A stretch of 64,000 bases of DNA from Cichorium intybus (taxonomy: Eukaryota; Streptophyta; Magnoliopsida; Asterales; Asteraceae), in NCBI GenBank assembly GCA_023525715.1, contig CM042016.1, forward strand, positions 83,016,882 to 83,080,881. Direction: 5' to 3'. Shown here in pieces: positions 24,601 to 35,603 of this stretch (within the stretch, counting starts at the first letter, position 1; the number at the start of each line of letters is the position of its first letter). Both the position numbers and the translations under genes were made by a program. Below the pieces are notes generated by a model. The model did no database searches, was not told where the DNA came from, and saw only the letters and a program-made list of their open reading frames with translations.

Positions 24601-27600
24601 TTTTGACCCTATATTTGATTAAGCGCTAATTGTTTTTTTTGTATTCAATTATGCCTAAAATTTTGTTAAATGTTTACAATTTTGGATAGTAGCTGCTTAT
24701 GCCGTTTTTATATTTTTACAACTGATGATGTATAGGGTCAAAATGTAATGGTCAAATGTACGGACTTAATTGAATAAAAACTGAAAATTCAACTCCAAAT
24801 TGTTAAAAGGGTCAACATGTAAGGACTTTAATGAATATTTTCTTTTTATATATAACTAAACTTGTAAACATTTAATAAAATGTTGGGCTTAATTGAATAT
24901 AAGAAACAATTAGGGCTTAATCGAATATAGGGTAAAAATGTAAGGACTTTTCTGAATATATCCCTTTAATAGTTCTACTAATATATCAAAACATCAACAT
25001 TAAAGAACATAATGAAGTTCATTTACCTTTATGCTGATAGCATTTGTTGAAGTAGTCCTTTTTTCATGATGATAAACCTTGAGAGGTGTATGCATTTTAG
25101 TATTTTTATTTTCTTTTTGCAAGCAAACTAACGGTTTATCAATTTCCTTACTATTTCCTTCACTTAATGAATCATTTGATTCAAATCCACAAGATCCATT
25201 CGTACCCGCGACCTTTTTGGCAATACAATTTTCTTTTTCCATAATTTCCTTTTTAAAAGGGCTTCCATAATTTCTCTTTCCATAATTTTCTTTTTCCATA
25301 ATTTCTTCTTTATTTGAGTTGCTAATGTGCACCGTTCCCAATCCCAATTTTGACCTAATTTCTAATTTATTAGAATAAACTATCTTACTTTCACCACCCT
25401 CTTTCACCACTTGATTTGTTAAAGTATTTGATACCCTGCAACAAATCATATTTTTAAATTTTAACAAACTAAACTTTTAAAAAATTGGAAGAAAACTAGT
25501 TTACCTCGAGAAACATTTGGTGATGACATCAGCATATGGAAGAAGGTAATAATATTCAACAACAGGAGTAATTATCCAACTTCCTGAACTTTTTTTTACC
25601 ACAGGGCCTTGTAAACTACACAATAAATAATAATAGTAAAATGATTCTATGTTAGAAAAATAGAAATGAAGTTATAAATTTAATACTGACCTAGAAATAG
25701 CATCTTGAATAGGAACCAATTTATCTTCACTGATTGATTGTGTGCTTTGTATTATGTAAAATCGAGTTGCAGTTTTTGCTTGACTTAAAGAATAAACTAC
25801 ATGGCCTTCTAAAATCTTCATATCACCAGTAATTCCTGTTTCAGTGTAAAAATCAAATCAAATTTTAATAATATTTAGTTACATTGTCATAAAGAATATA
25901 AAACTAATAGTAATCTCAATCTAGGACCTATAATGTAGGCTTACAAAGGACATATTTCAAGAAATCTTGAAATTGATACTAAAAACAACCCACTTTTAAA
26001 AATCATTACAAAAATTGTTCAACTTTTTCATAGCCTTCCAATGTTTGAAAATGGTTAAATAACCCACCCAACTTCTTGGACATGTTATATTTTTGTTTTC
26101 TTGAAATTACCTAAAATAAAAATGAAATAAAAATAAAATAAAAAGCATAGTGGTTTAGTAATTATTTTTAAAGATCATTGACCAAATTAAAAGACCAAAC
26201 TGCTATAATAGCAACATACTTTATTTTTTACACATAAAAGCAACCTACTTATACTTTTTTACTCATAATAGCAACATACTTACTTTTTTAACCAATAACA
26301 TCACTACTTTATTATTTACCAAAAATAGCAACATACTTACATTTCGCCTACCAATACAAGTAATGTACTTTATTCATTAGGTATTATTATTATTGGAATA
26401 AATTACATATTTGGTCCCTGTGGTTTACACCAAATTACAGTTTTGGTTCTAGTTTTGAAAATCTTGCATTAATCGTCCCTATGATTTTCAAATCTTTTTT
26501 TCTTTTTTTTTCTTTTTTTTTTTTTTTTTTTTTTTTTTGATAACCGAGGACCCCACCGACCCATCCTTTGGATGACCTTGATGAAGCAACCTCGGGGCCC
26601 ACGCACACCTGGCAGCAGGGTGGTCCGGGTCAATCACCTACGGGGGTAGAGAGGTGGCCAGTGGCCATCCCCTGATTGAAACCTAACACTCCCTATGGGG
26701 AAAGGGAGGGAGTGGGATTAGAACTTGGAACCTCTTTATGGGGGAAGAGAAAGAGTCCTAAGCCTTATCCACTAGGCCATCAGGGTGATGATTAAATCTT
26801 TCACTTTTGCTCCCTGTGGTTTCTAATCTTTCACTTTTGGTCCCTCCCTCTGTTAGTCTTTGTGCAAACAATAGGGACCAAAATTGAAAGATTTAGAAAG
26901 CACAGGGACCAAAAGTGAAAATTTTGAAAAGCATAAGGACCACAAATGCAAGATTTTTAAAACTAGGACCAAAACTGTAATTTGTTGTAAACCACAGGGA
27001 CCAAATCTGTAATTTAGTCTTATTATTGGTAAAAAAACACAAATATTTTACTACTTATGCATAAAAAAATGCAAGTACGTTGCTATTATGAGTAAAAAAA
27101 ATAAAGTACATTGTTTGTATCATTAACAATACTAAAGTACATTGCTATTTCCCTCAATATATTCAAATCAAAGATTTAAATCACACTACCTGCTACTTCT
27201 TTAACAGCAGAAAATGCAACCTCCTGTAACAAATCTTCACCTTCTTCATCATATTTACTCATCAATGACAATTTCCTTTTTTTACCCTTTTTACTTTCAC
27301 TTTCTTCAAAACAAATATCTTTTTCAATAACTGACCATACTCCATTATCAAACTGTAAAAAGCAATTTTCTTTTTTGTTGTCTATTAAAAGGACTGCCAC
27401 TTTTGTTACTGGCCATTCTTTTATAATATTTTTTGAGACATTATTAGATGAAGCATCGAGTAAAGTTTCTGATATTGTGCATGCATCCATGATTGCTTTT
27501 TCTGTTATTGAAAGCTGGTTTTGAGGGTGATTTAAATTCGGGCGATTTGATTGAGTCATGTATTTCATGTGTTGTAGTATGCTTGGTTTGAACATTATTG

Positions 27601-28315
27601 CCAGGTGGCAAAATTGGTCAAAATTCAAGAATTCTTTTTCGGGGTGGCAGTTTAGATGATAGTAGTTGTAAAGTACTGCTGCAGCATGAACCTGAAAAAG
27701 GGTATGAAAGTAATTTGGATAAATGGAAGAAATAGCAATGTACTTTTGATTATTTTTGTATTATAGTGTCTTACTTTTATAATAAACAAATAATGAAACT
27801 ACATTGTTATTTCTGACATTTATCTCTTTATTTATTTGTGTATAATAGAATCCTGGTTTCGTTTTATTCTATTACAATACTTTTCTTATTAGGCATTGTG
27901 TTTTGAAAAATCTATCTAATTATAGCATTGTACTTCAGAAAAAAATTTTATTGTGACATTATACCTTGAAAAATCTAATGAATTATGGCAGTGAAAATTG
28001 CTTTGTATTTGGATAATATTGCTATAATTGGATAGATTTTTTAAAAGTATAAAGCTGCAATAGGAAGACATTAAAGTACAATGCTATAATAAACAAATCA
28101 ATGAAAGTACGTTGCTATTTCTTACATGCCTACATGGGATTTGAATAATGATAAAAAGGTACCTGTTTAGCGACAGATTTTTGTTGCGATTCAGATGGAG
28201 TGTCCTTTGAACTGTCGCTATGTTTCAAAGGTAGCAATGGACCAACCAAATACTCCATTAATGCTTCAACAGTCTCCTCAGTTGGACCAACTTCTGTTGA
28301 TAAATCTATGTCCAT
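21694..28315 (-). CDS. Ten-exon gene for a 671-residue protein with a C-terminal dsRBD-like fold
   Basis: Coding exons, in order: 28315-28163, 27691-27190, 25835-25691, 25615-25505, 25435-25027, 23697-23464, 23366-23294, 22854-22694, 22513-22447, 21854-21694. They join in frame to 2016 nt ending TAG. All introns are GT-AG except intron 8, which has a GC donor (GAG/GCAAGT). Residues 52-175 look globular. A basic cluster (Lys-Lys-Gly-Lys-Lys-Arg-Lys, about 185-191) may be a nuclear signal. Exon 5 encodes a polar linker with a repeated Glu-Ile-Met-Glu-Lys-Glu-Asn. Residues 597-662 show the double-stranded RNA-binding pattern: helix, Gly-Gly-Phe and beta strands, then Glu-Ala-Arg...Ala-Ala in a final helix. 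I do not know a name for the family. Introns are packed with transposons. Confidence 0.85.
22016..22339. mobile_element. MITE with ~45-bp inverted ends, in intron 9
   Basis: The ends are GGGATAATGTTACAGTAACC and GGTTACTATAGCATTATCCC, continuing inward as near-complementary arms (TTTGCATATATTTGGTC against GACCAAATAGATGCAAA). Target duplication is not clear. Confidence 0.7.
22915..23260. mobile_element. Degraded copy of the GGGATATATTC MITE, in intron 7
   Basis: Shares its left terminus and interior (AGGAAAGTCCTTATATTTTG; GTTGGGCTTAATTGAATA) with the better preserved element at 24573-24964. The right terminus has diverged. Confidence 0.7.
23791..24198. repeat. Foldback repeat, in intron 5
   Basis: Left arm CATAAAAACCCAACGTATT and right arm AATATGTTGGGTTTTTCTAA are inverted. 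A second copy of the right arm follows (to about 24198). AT-rich and non-coding. Confidence 0.55.
24215..24545. repeat. TAGCAANNTACTTT foldback element, in intron 5
   Basis: Tandem units resembling AATAGCAATGTACTTTA fill the left half, and their complements (AAAGTACGTTGCTATT) end the right half. Same family as 71-733. Confidence 0.65.
24573..24964. mobile_element. MITE with 8-bp target duplication, in intron 5
   Basis: The 392-bp element starts CAGGGATATATTCAGGAAAG and ends CTTTTCTGAATATATCCC, flanked by TTTAATAG (24565-24572 and 24965-24972). The 8-bp duplication and CAGGG start suggest hAT. Extended subterminal inverted repeats. Confidence 0.8.
26396..27019. mobile_element. Mutator-like MITE with 9-bp target duplication
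   Basis: Inverted ends GAATAAATTACATATTTGGT and ACCAAATCTGTAATTTAGTC have long matching arms built on GGTCCCTGTGGTTTAC. They are flanked by TTATTATTG at 26387-26395 and 27020-27028. Nine-base duplications are typical of Mutator. A SINE is inserted in the left arm. Confidence 0.87.
26490..26801 (-). mobile_element. tRNA-derived SINE with poly(A) tail
   Basis: Read on the minus strand, TGGCCTAGTGGATAAGGC is an A box and GGTTCCAAGTTCTAATCC a B box, both close to tRNA promoters. The 3' tail is the T-run at 26495-26538 on the plus strand. AAATCTTT flanks both sides (26490-26497 and 26794-26801) as target duplication. Nested in the Mutator-like MITE. Confidence 0.87.
27727..28125. repeat. TAGCAANNTACTTT foldback element, in intron 1
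   Basis: Ends AAATAGCAATGTACTTTTGA and AAAGTACGTTGCTATTTCTT are inverted. A further half copy lies near 28420-28445 in the leader intron. Confidence 0.65.
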
Positions 28316-29450
28316 GGTCTCTGGATTTCATCAATTCAAAACAAATAGAAATTAGAAAAAAAAAAAAAAAAAAAAAAAATTAAGAGGTTTAAAGGAAATG
28401 GAAAAATAAGGGGTAAATACAAGAAATAGCAATGTACTTTCATTGAAGATATTTACCGAACAAGGGAAAAGAGAAGGTCAAAGACAATGAAATCAGAACT
28501 CTTAAACCCCAAAACAATCAGACATGCAAATCGTGAAGGTTTATATCAATTTCATAGATCTGAATCATAAAACAAAAAGCATACTGAAACCCATCATTCA
28601 AAAAAGCAAAAAAGTTCATACGAATTAACTCTAAACCCTAAAAGGAGAAAAACCAAACGGATTTAGATAATAATTGAAATGGGAACAAAGGGAAAAGATC
28701 AAAGAACCACGAGGGTTTGAACTTTATAAGGGCTATGAAAGGTCTCGCAGCATTTTATAGCCAGCAGAAGTGAATGAAGCGAAAGCAATTAAAACTACTG
28801 AACGTTACATCCTTTGATCGACCTCAGGTCTAAAATTCAGTAACTAAACGGATCATTAGACAAAGTTTCGACCTAAATTTCCTGGATTTTGAACAGGTAT
28901 GCGTAAATTATATGCTAACAACTCCGGGAACAAAAAAAGACACACTAAAAAGGGGAAAAAGACAATGCAGGTGCTCAACTATAGGGTTTTTACACGGTTT
29001 AGGTCAAATTCGAACTCAGAGTAGATGAATTTGAGTATTGCATACCTTTGATCAATTTCGATTCTACAACTCCGTCCAAATTTTCAGTTCCGAACAGATA
29101 AATTGACCACGTTTAACTTGCAGTTCTTTACATAAAAATTCCACTCACAGAGCTATGAATTACATGATACCAAAAATGAATATCAGGAAAAGGGTTATGG
29201 GATTTAGAAAAAAGTTGTAAGGATTTCTGGGCTTGAGTCAGTTTGACTGATTATAGTTGAAAAGTACGACAAAAACCCTAAGCAAGTGAAGTTTGTTCTA
29301 GAACTTTTCAACATACCTTCGCAGCCAATTCTCCGATTGACAACAAGAGTCTCCGTCAAAGCAACTTTCAGTCTCTCAAAGCTAAGAAATAGAAGAAATG
29401 GGTAAAAAAGGAATCTTTTGGTAAAAAGAAGATGTTGGTGTTTACCGGTT
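28316..29450 (-). other. 5' UTR of the dsRBD-like gene with a long leader intron
   Basis: A donor GCGAAG/GTATGT at 29317/29316 and an acceptor TCCAG at 28321 just five bases before the coding ATG define an intron of about 1 kb. The first, non-coding exon would lie from roughly 29450 to 29317 on the minus strand. The transcription start was not determined. Confidence 0.6.
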
Positions 29451-31111
29451 CAATTTAGATTCAGAAGTTGCCTGTAGCAGTTAATTAGCCTCACATGTCC
29501 TGCATGCGATGCAGGGGTATTTATGGTATTTTGTGTTTATCTTTCTTATGTTTCCTCTCTCTGTTTTAGTGTTTTGTTAATTACAAAGTTCTGAACTGTT
29601 GTACAGGTGGAGTTAAGAAAAAGTTTAAAGATGATGACAAATGTAACTAATTTTGTTAAATTTTGTTTTAGAAAAAGGCAAAATTCAAAAAATTTCCACC
29701 AATCATCAAGAAATTTGCAGCCCCTGCGAAATGGGTTTTGACTCCGTGAAATGGGTCGTTCATATACACGGCAAAATTTTCAACTTTTTCGTTTTTATAC
29801 CATATTTTTTTTAGTAAAATATCTCTTAACACAAGACTTTGTTTACAAAAATGGAATGACAGATGATATCGTGTTGCTGGTATATGTATTTTGGACGATA
29901 TCAAGGTATTTACTATTTTTGAACATCAATTGATATATTATGGACTAAAAATACTTACTGTATTTAGAAGTTGTGATTTTACAATTCATTAAGTGTTGAG
30001 CAAAAAGGATTGGAAATTGGAATGAATTTTGAACATAAAGAAAATGCTAAATTGCTAAGGTTAGTGATGTGAAGATTGGAGGATAACGATGCTATGAGAA
30101 GGCATCACGACGTTGTTGGCATGAAAATTCGGCGTGAAGTTAAGATAAATATCGGGTATACTACAGGGTGATTGTTACATTAGCAACGCTATCTAAGACC
30201 TTAGCAACACGTTCTTAAGTCGGTTAAAAGCATTATAAATAGCCGATTTCCGCATTCCATAAAAGATACACGATGCATACCACATACTCACGAGATATGC
30301 GCTTCATAATTTGGAAACCCTAAGGGTTAGTTGAACTAGGGGTGTGATTCAAGCGTTTTCAAGGCTAGAAAAAGGATTCGTTGCAAGGTGTTGAAGGATC
30401 ATTCACAATTAATCATTTGGTTCTATGTCTAGTTTGTTTCTTTTCTGCAACATTCTGATTTTGAACCGTGTTATGATTATTTTGGTGATTGTTGGACATA
30501 TCCACATGTTTTAGTTGGTTAAATACAAAATAAGCTTTTGGTTTGTTTCTTGGCATGGTTGATTGTGTGATTTAATGTATTATGTAAGTTTAGTCACAGA
30601 TCCACATGTATTAGAGAAGTGAGTTTGATTGTTTGTTGCTAAGTGACATAATATGTACAATCATTCTGATTATTAACTTGAATCATAGTTAATCTATGAC
30701 CATTAAATAGACTAGAGGTGGACCAAACCTAGGGTCAAGTAATCAAATGACTATCTTTAATGCGTGTGAGTAGCATTAGATGATCATTTTGTGCTCTAGT
30801 TGACTTCCATGACCATTGGGGATAAATCGATTAAATCTTGCATAATATGAACTTAAGAGTTGTCAACAGGGATAATAAATGCATGACCATTGTAATCGAA
30901 AGTCCGTATGATCATAGGGTTAGTGAAACGGACCAAGAAATTAATCATATTAGGAATTAGTGCATCATTCTCAATTGACCATTGCACTACTTTAATTGAC
31001 TAATTCTAATGAGAGTCTTAACCAACTAAAGCACCTTCAGAACCTGCACGAATTTGGAATATATGCATGTGGTTGTATAATTATGACGGCTTCGCAGTCG
31101 TTGATGCGGTC
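29451..31111. other. Intergenic, unassigned repeat-like sequence
   Basis: No coding feature recognised. A TATAAATAG box near 30231 and a downstream moderately GC-rich stretch suggest an old LTR or gene-free spacer, but I cannot define ends. Confidence 0.4.
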
Positions 31112-31116
31112 AAAAA

Positions 31117-33822
31117 CGTAACACCCCTTTCTCAAACCATATTTAGATACAGTTTACATTACAAAAATATTCTACAACTCGTGACTATGAAGTAGTCACT
31201 TAATTTTTTTTTTTTTTACAAACTTTATTCTGAAGGGGTATTACAGACTCAATACAGAAAACCATAATTTAAACTTACTGTATATGCATTGGTCCCAACT
31301 TCAACTTCTGCTCCTTTCACCTAAGTACATAGCATTTAAAAATAATAAACGTGAGACATAAGCCTCGTGAGTAATATGGGTTTAGACCCAAAACTTTTAT
31401 GTTCAAAACTTGAAATATTACAAGTAAACTGCTTAAAACTGATTTATGAAACAAATCTCAAAATTTCATTTCTTCTTTACTTTCAAACTCTAAAAATACT
31501 TTCTTTCTCAAAACTGCTTTCTTTCTCATTTTCTGGTGACCAACTGAAACTCATGAATTAGTTTAATTTAATTCATTCTACTAGCTCCCCTCGCAGGACA
31601 AAACAGATCCACCTGCTAGGTTATGCTCTTTCTGACTCCCCTTTGTGACTTGGAACGGATTCAAGCACAAGGGTATGCTAAGCTAGACAACTACTTCGCG
31701 ACGAGAGGTACCATCCCAGTAGTGTCTTCTGATCTCCCGATTATGTGGGTGATCCTAGTCCGGACAACTGACTCTTATTACTTTCTTTGCTTTAGTTCTT
31801 CTCTTTACTTTCTTCATTTCATCTCAAATTGGTCAAAACGGGACACAATTTATAATAGACTCAAACTCATGAACTTCTAAACTCATAATCAAAAATACTT
31901 TTGAAACTAGCCTCAATATCTCTAGCTCTTATATAGAGCTTCTTTCAAAACTTTTCAAACTATACTTCTTTAAAAGAAAATGAACTTCTTTAAAATCTCT
32001 TTTAAACATTTAGCTCTTAGATCTACTTTCAAAACTGTTTCCAAACTTTAGTATCTAAAAATATTTGGAAATCTCATTTTCTGAAAATATCATTTTGTTA
32101 TGTACTAGAAAAATCCTCATAAAACTCACATTGGTGTAACTACGGGTCACTAAGCTTCTCGTACACCCTTCCCTTTTCCTTGCTCAACAATGTTCGAAGC
32201 ACCACCTATACAAGTAGCATATATATTTAATAAATGTATTTTATAACTGACTCTTCAGTTCTAAGGTCTCATATAATACAACTTTAGGTCATAACAAGTG
32301 TATAACCTTTAATACTCATTTTTATAATTTTCTCTGAAATATGCGTATTTTGCTACAGTACTCTCGGGAGGTCGTATTTCAGTTCCGACACTTTTCCATG
32401 AAGTCTTAGGCCATAATAGACTTACGTTTCAAATTTGGAGTTAATCGGACAAGTCTAGCTCAAATTCCAAAAATCAAGTTTTGACATTAACTTGAAATTT
32501 AGCCACTGCCGTTACAGTGATTTTTCCGCAAGGTCGGATTACGAATTTAACAATTTTCCATATGGTTTCATACCATTTTAAGGCTATGGTATGAGTTACA
32601 GACCAAACGGACAAGCCTGGCATTGAGTTCAAGTCTTAAAAATTGGACAGAAGCGAAACACTCCTGCTGCCGTGGTGTCGCGTCGCGACTATAGGGGTCG
32701 TCGCGTCGCGATCCCTGAGTATAATGCTATTCTTGGCGATTTTTCAAACTTCAGTTTCACTATTTGCCCCATTAAGCTCTTAATACTTAACTTAATTGGT
32801 TTATGGTCACTTCCAGGCCCTAAATACCAACTTGTATCCAATTTTGATCCACAAAAACATCAAATCTTCTTTAAAATCTTGAAAGTTCTTCCGAAAACAC
32901 TATTTTTCACCAAAAATCATTTTATTAGATTTTCAAGTTTGTGGACTGATTTCTTACTTCTTTTATGACATTTTTGGCTTAACAAAACCATTAGAATCAT
33001 ATGAAATCAGTTCTAACTCATAAACCCATTTCTAGGGTTCATAGCTAAAAACCCATTTCATTATCTTTGCATCAAAGCTTCAATTTCTTAGAATTACTAA
33101 CTACTACATGCTTCTTTAACCTTTTCTAACACTTTAGGTTCATCAAAACCACCTGAACATTCAAACCCGTGACTTAGGGTTCTTGAGCAAAATCACCATT
33201 TTCTTAATTTTTAACATATTCAACTACTAGAACATGTTAAATGGATGATTTTGAGCAAGATGAATTAGACGTTTACATTGGAACCATGATTTCTGGAAAA
33301 ATCAAAAATCAAGACTTGATTCCCGATCACGAATTTGGAACTTAAAGCTTGAAAACCTTACCTCAATTGCTTGGAAACTTCACTCTTCCTTTGATTTCTT
33401 TGCAAGAATTCTTGAACTTCCCGTGCTCCTCTCTAGCTCTCTCTCGTTCTCTCCCGATTCTTCTATGATGTTCTAGAGAATGAGAGTTGATTTCTCTTAT
33501 TTATATTTTAATTTTATAAAATATTTACATTTCAATCCCTACTCTTTCCACTTCTCTACAAAAATGGTCCTAAGACCCAAAATCTTACAACAATGTTCCA
33601 TTAACTTCTAACTTAACATTTTATTCACATTTTGGTCATTTCCATGTCAAATGACGATTTCGCCCTTTTTGGTCAAATTTTACTATTCACGCGGTAAAAC
33701 TTCAAATTTTACATAAGCTTTCTAATATTACTACACAACAACATATTATTTTACATGATGGTCTTATAATGTGTCAAAAGACCATTTTACCCTTTTTTAC
33801 AACTTTTTCGCGGGTTCTTACA
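31117..33822 (-). mobile_element. Ty3-type solo LTR (2.7 kb)
   Basis: On the minus strand it starts TGTAAGAACCCGCG and ends GGGGTGTTACG, flanked by AAAAA (31112-31116 and 33823-33827; a low-complexity duplication). It shares blocks with the LTRs at 35604 and 42459, for example TACTGTAGCAAAATACG and the following GTTATACACTTGTTATGACC-like text, so it is a diverged relative. It carries a CpG-rich block of repeated GTCGCGTCGCGA at about 32674-32715. Confidence 0.82.
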
Positions 33823-33827
33823 AAAAA

Positions 33828-34799
33828 TACTAGATTTATACATTACCACTCCACTAGCTAGTAGTAAGTAAAGGTCGAACCGTGGAGTCTGTGGTTGGCA
33901 CTTTATGTCAAAATTTGACCAATCTATAGTGTCACTCTATAAACGGTTTCCATTCATACACTTAGACTACTAGAAGAACTCGAAAACACGAAATTTAACC
34001 AACGACCTATGTCGAAACAATGAATCACAATTAATCAATCCAACTCAATCTGATCTCGAGATCCACTCAGAAAATCAGAAGTCAACAATCAGAATAATCA
34101 CACCATAGACAACGATTATCGAAACCGAAACTATAAATGAACATAAAATAACTTCAAACCAAACTTGCATTAAACTAAAACCCCAAATCAGAGCCGAATG
34201 CTTCTGAAAACAGGAATCAATCCAAATCCACGCGGTCAATGGTGTTCTACAATCTAGAACCCTTGATCACACGGGACAAAATGAAACTGAAAAAACGATA
34301 AAAACAACTAAACTAATCAAACTACCAACTATGAATCATCAAACCACGAAATTTGAGTCAAAGATGCCTGAGTTCCACTCAAAGGTCGAATCTTCGCTCC
34401 CGAATTACGAACTGTGGCCCTCTATTTATAGTTGCAGATTTTGCCTTCACGCGTCGCGGCATAGCCTTATACGTAGTGCGGTTTATCTTGAATCCCCGTT
34501 TCTTCGCACTTTGAATTTCGAATTCTCATAAGGTGAAACAGCTCACCGCGTTGCGTCACTCCTCTGGGTACGCGGCGCGCATATTACTTCAACCTGAAGT
34601 AGCCTTGTTTCCAAAGTTTGCCAAAATGTACGCTTTTTACCCTGTATTATCCATAAATTGTAATGCAAGCCCTTGACACAAAACGTGAGTAATATCGTGA
34701 TCTTAGAAGTATATTTTATTCAAAACCGTGCTCAATAACGACTAAAATACTTGATATTACTAGGCGTTATCAAATTAGCATTAATTTATGTTTCTTTTG
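33828..34799. other. Unassigned repeat-like sequence
   Basis: No protein similarity seen. A possible minus-strand TATA box (CTATAAATAGAGG) lies near 34420. Probably retroelement-derived spacer. Confidence 0.35.
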
Positions 34800-35603
34800 A
34801 GAAATCCCCCTTACCAAAGATTGCTTGTTAGTAATTTGATTTGCTAGATTCTCATTCCCGTTCCCCAAGAGTTCGACACATGGTTACTTTTGGATTAAAG
34901 CTTTGCTCATATTTTTTTTTTTGGTTTATAAGCCAAAAATTTCATACAAGGGACATCCCTTTCTCAAGTCGAGATTTGTTGGGATTTCATTAGTAAGCTC
35001 TTAGGGTTGTGAAACGCTTTTGGTAGACTTTCACCTTAAGGGATTTTTCGTTGGCGTTGTAGAAGAAGTTCCCAATCTTTTATTTAGAATTTTATGACCT
35101 TCTTCTTTATGATGTTCTCGTTCTTCTTATAGAATCTTTTCCATCATTTCTAAAGTAAGAGGTTGAGGATAGCAATCAGTTTCAAATTTGCTTCATCATT
35201 ATTTTGGACGATCGACTACCCCTTGTTGAGGATCGATTTCTACTTCTTTCATCTCTTCGTAACCTAAAACTACTTCTTGTATAAATAATTTTGTTATAAA
35301 ACTTCATATATTTAGTATAGCTTATATTCATTTTAACAACTAAAAGCATGAAATTAAAGCGAGTAGCATGACATTCCTAATTATGTAACCCTAACATTCT
35401 CATAACACATGAACCCTAAGTTTGTCTCTAATAGTGGTTCTAAGGTAGTAGTTCTTTTCCTAACTTCTCATCGACTAAGTATGTGTGTGGAAAGTCCAAA
35501 CCTAATTCACTTAAAATATGGCTCTAATACCAACTCGTAACACTCCAACTTAAGCACCATTTAAATACATAAACATAGTAAGTAGAGGAAGAGACATCCC
35601 AGT
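34800..35603 (-). mobile_element. Remnant of a minus-strand Ty3-type element: leader, primer site and LTR end
   Basis: Minus strand near 35545-35520 reads GTGTTACG, the end of an LTR, then AGTTGGTATTAGAGCCAT, a tRNA-Met primer site with one change, then a leader resembling that of the plus-strand element at 38721. The LTR is interrupted at 35603 by the younger element; its continuation probably resumes at 45576. Confidence 0.65.

Larger units (their letters stand above)
26202..27155. repeat. TAGCAANNTACTTT foldback element, split by a Mutator-like MITE (intron 2)
   Basis: Left half 26202-26395 carries TAGCAACATACTTA-like units; right half 27020-27155 carries their complements ending AAGTACATTGCTATTTCC. 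The MITE at 26396-27019 separates the halves. Confidence 0.65.

Noticed and set aside
29668..29904. 78-codon minus-strand frame upstream of the dsRBD-like gene
   Set aside because: No splice or codon support, AT-rich, and overlapped by an equally open plus-strand frame.
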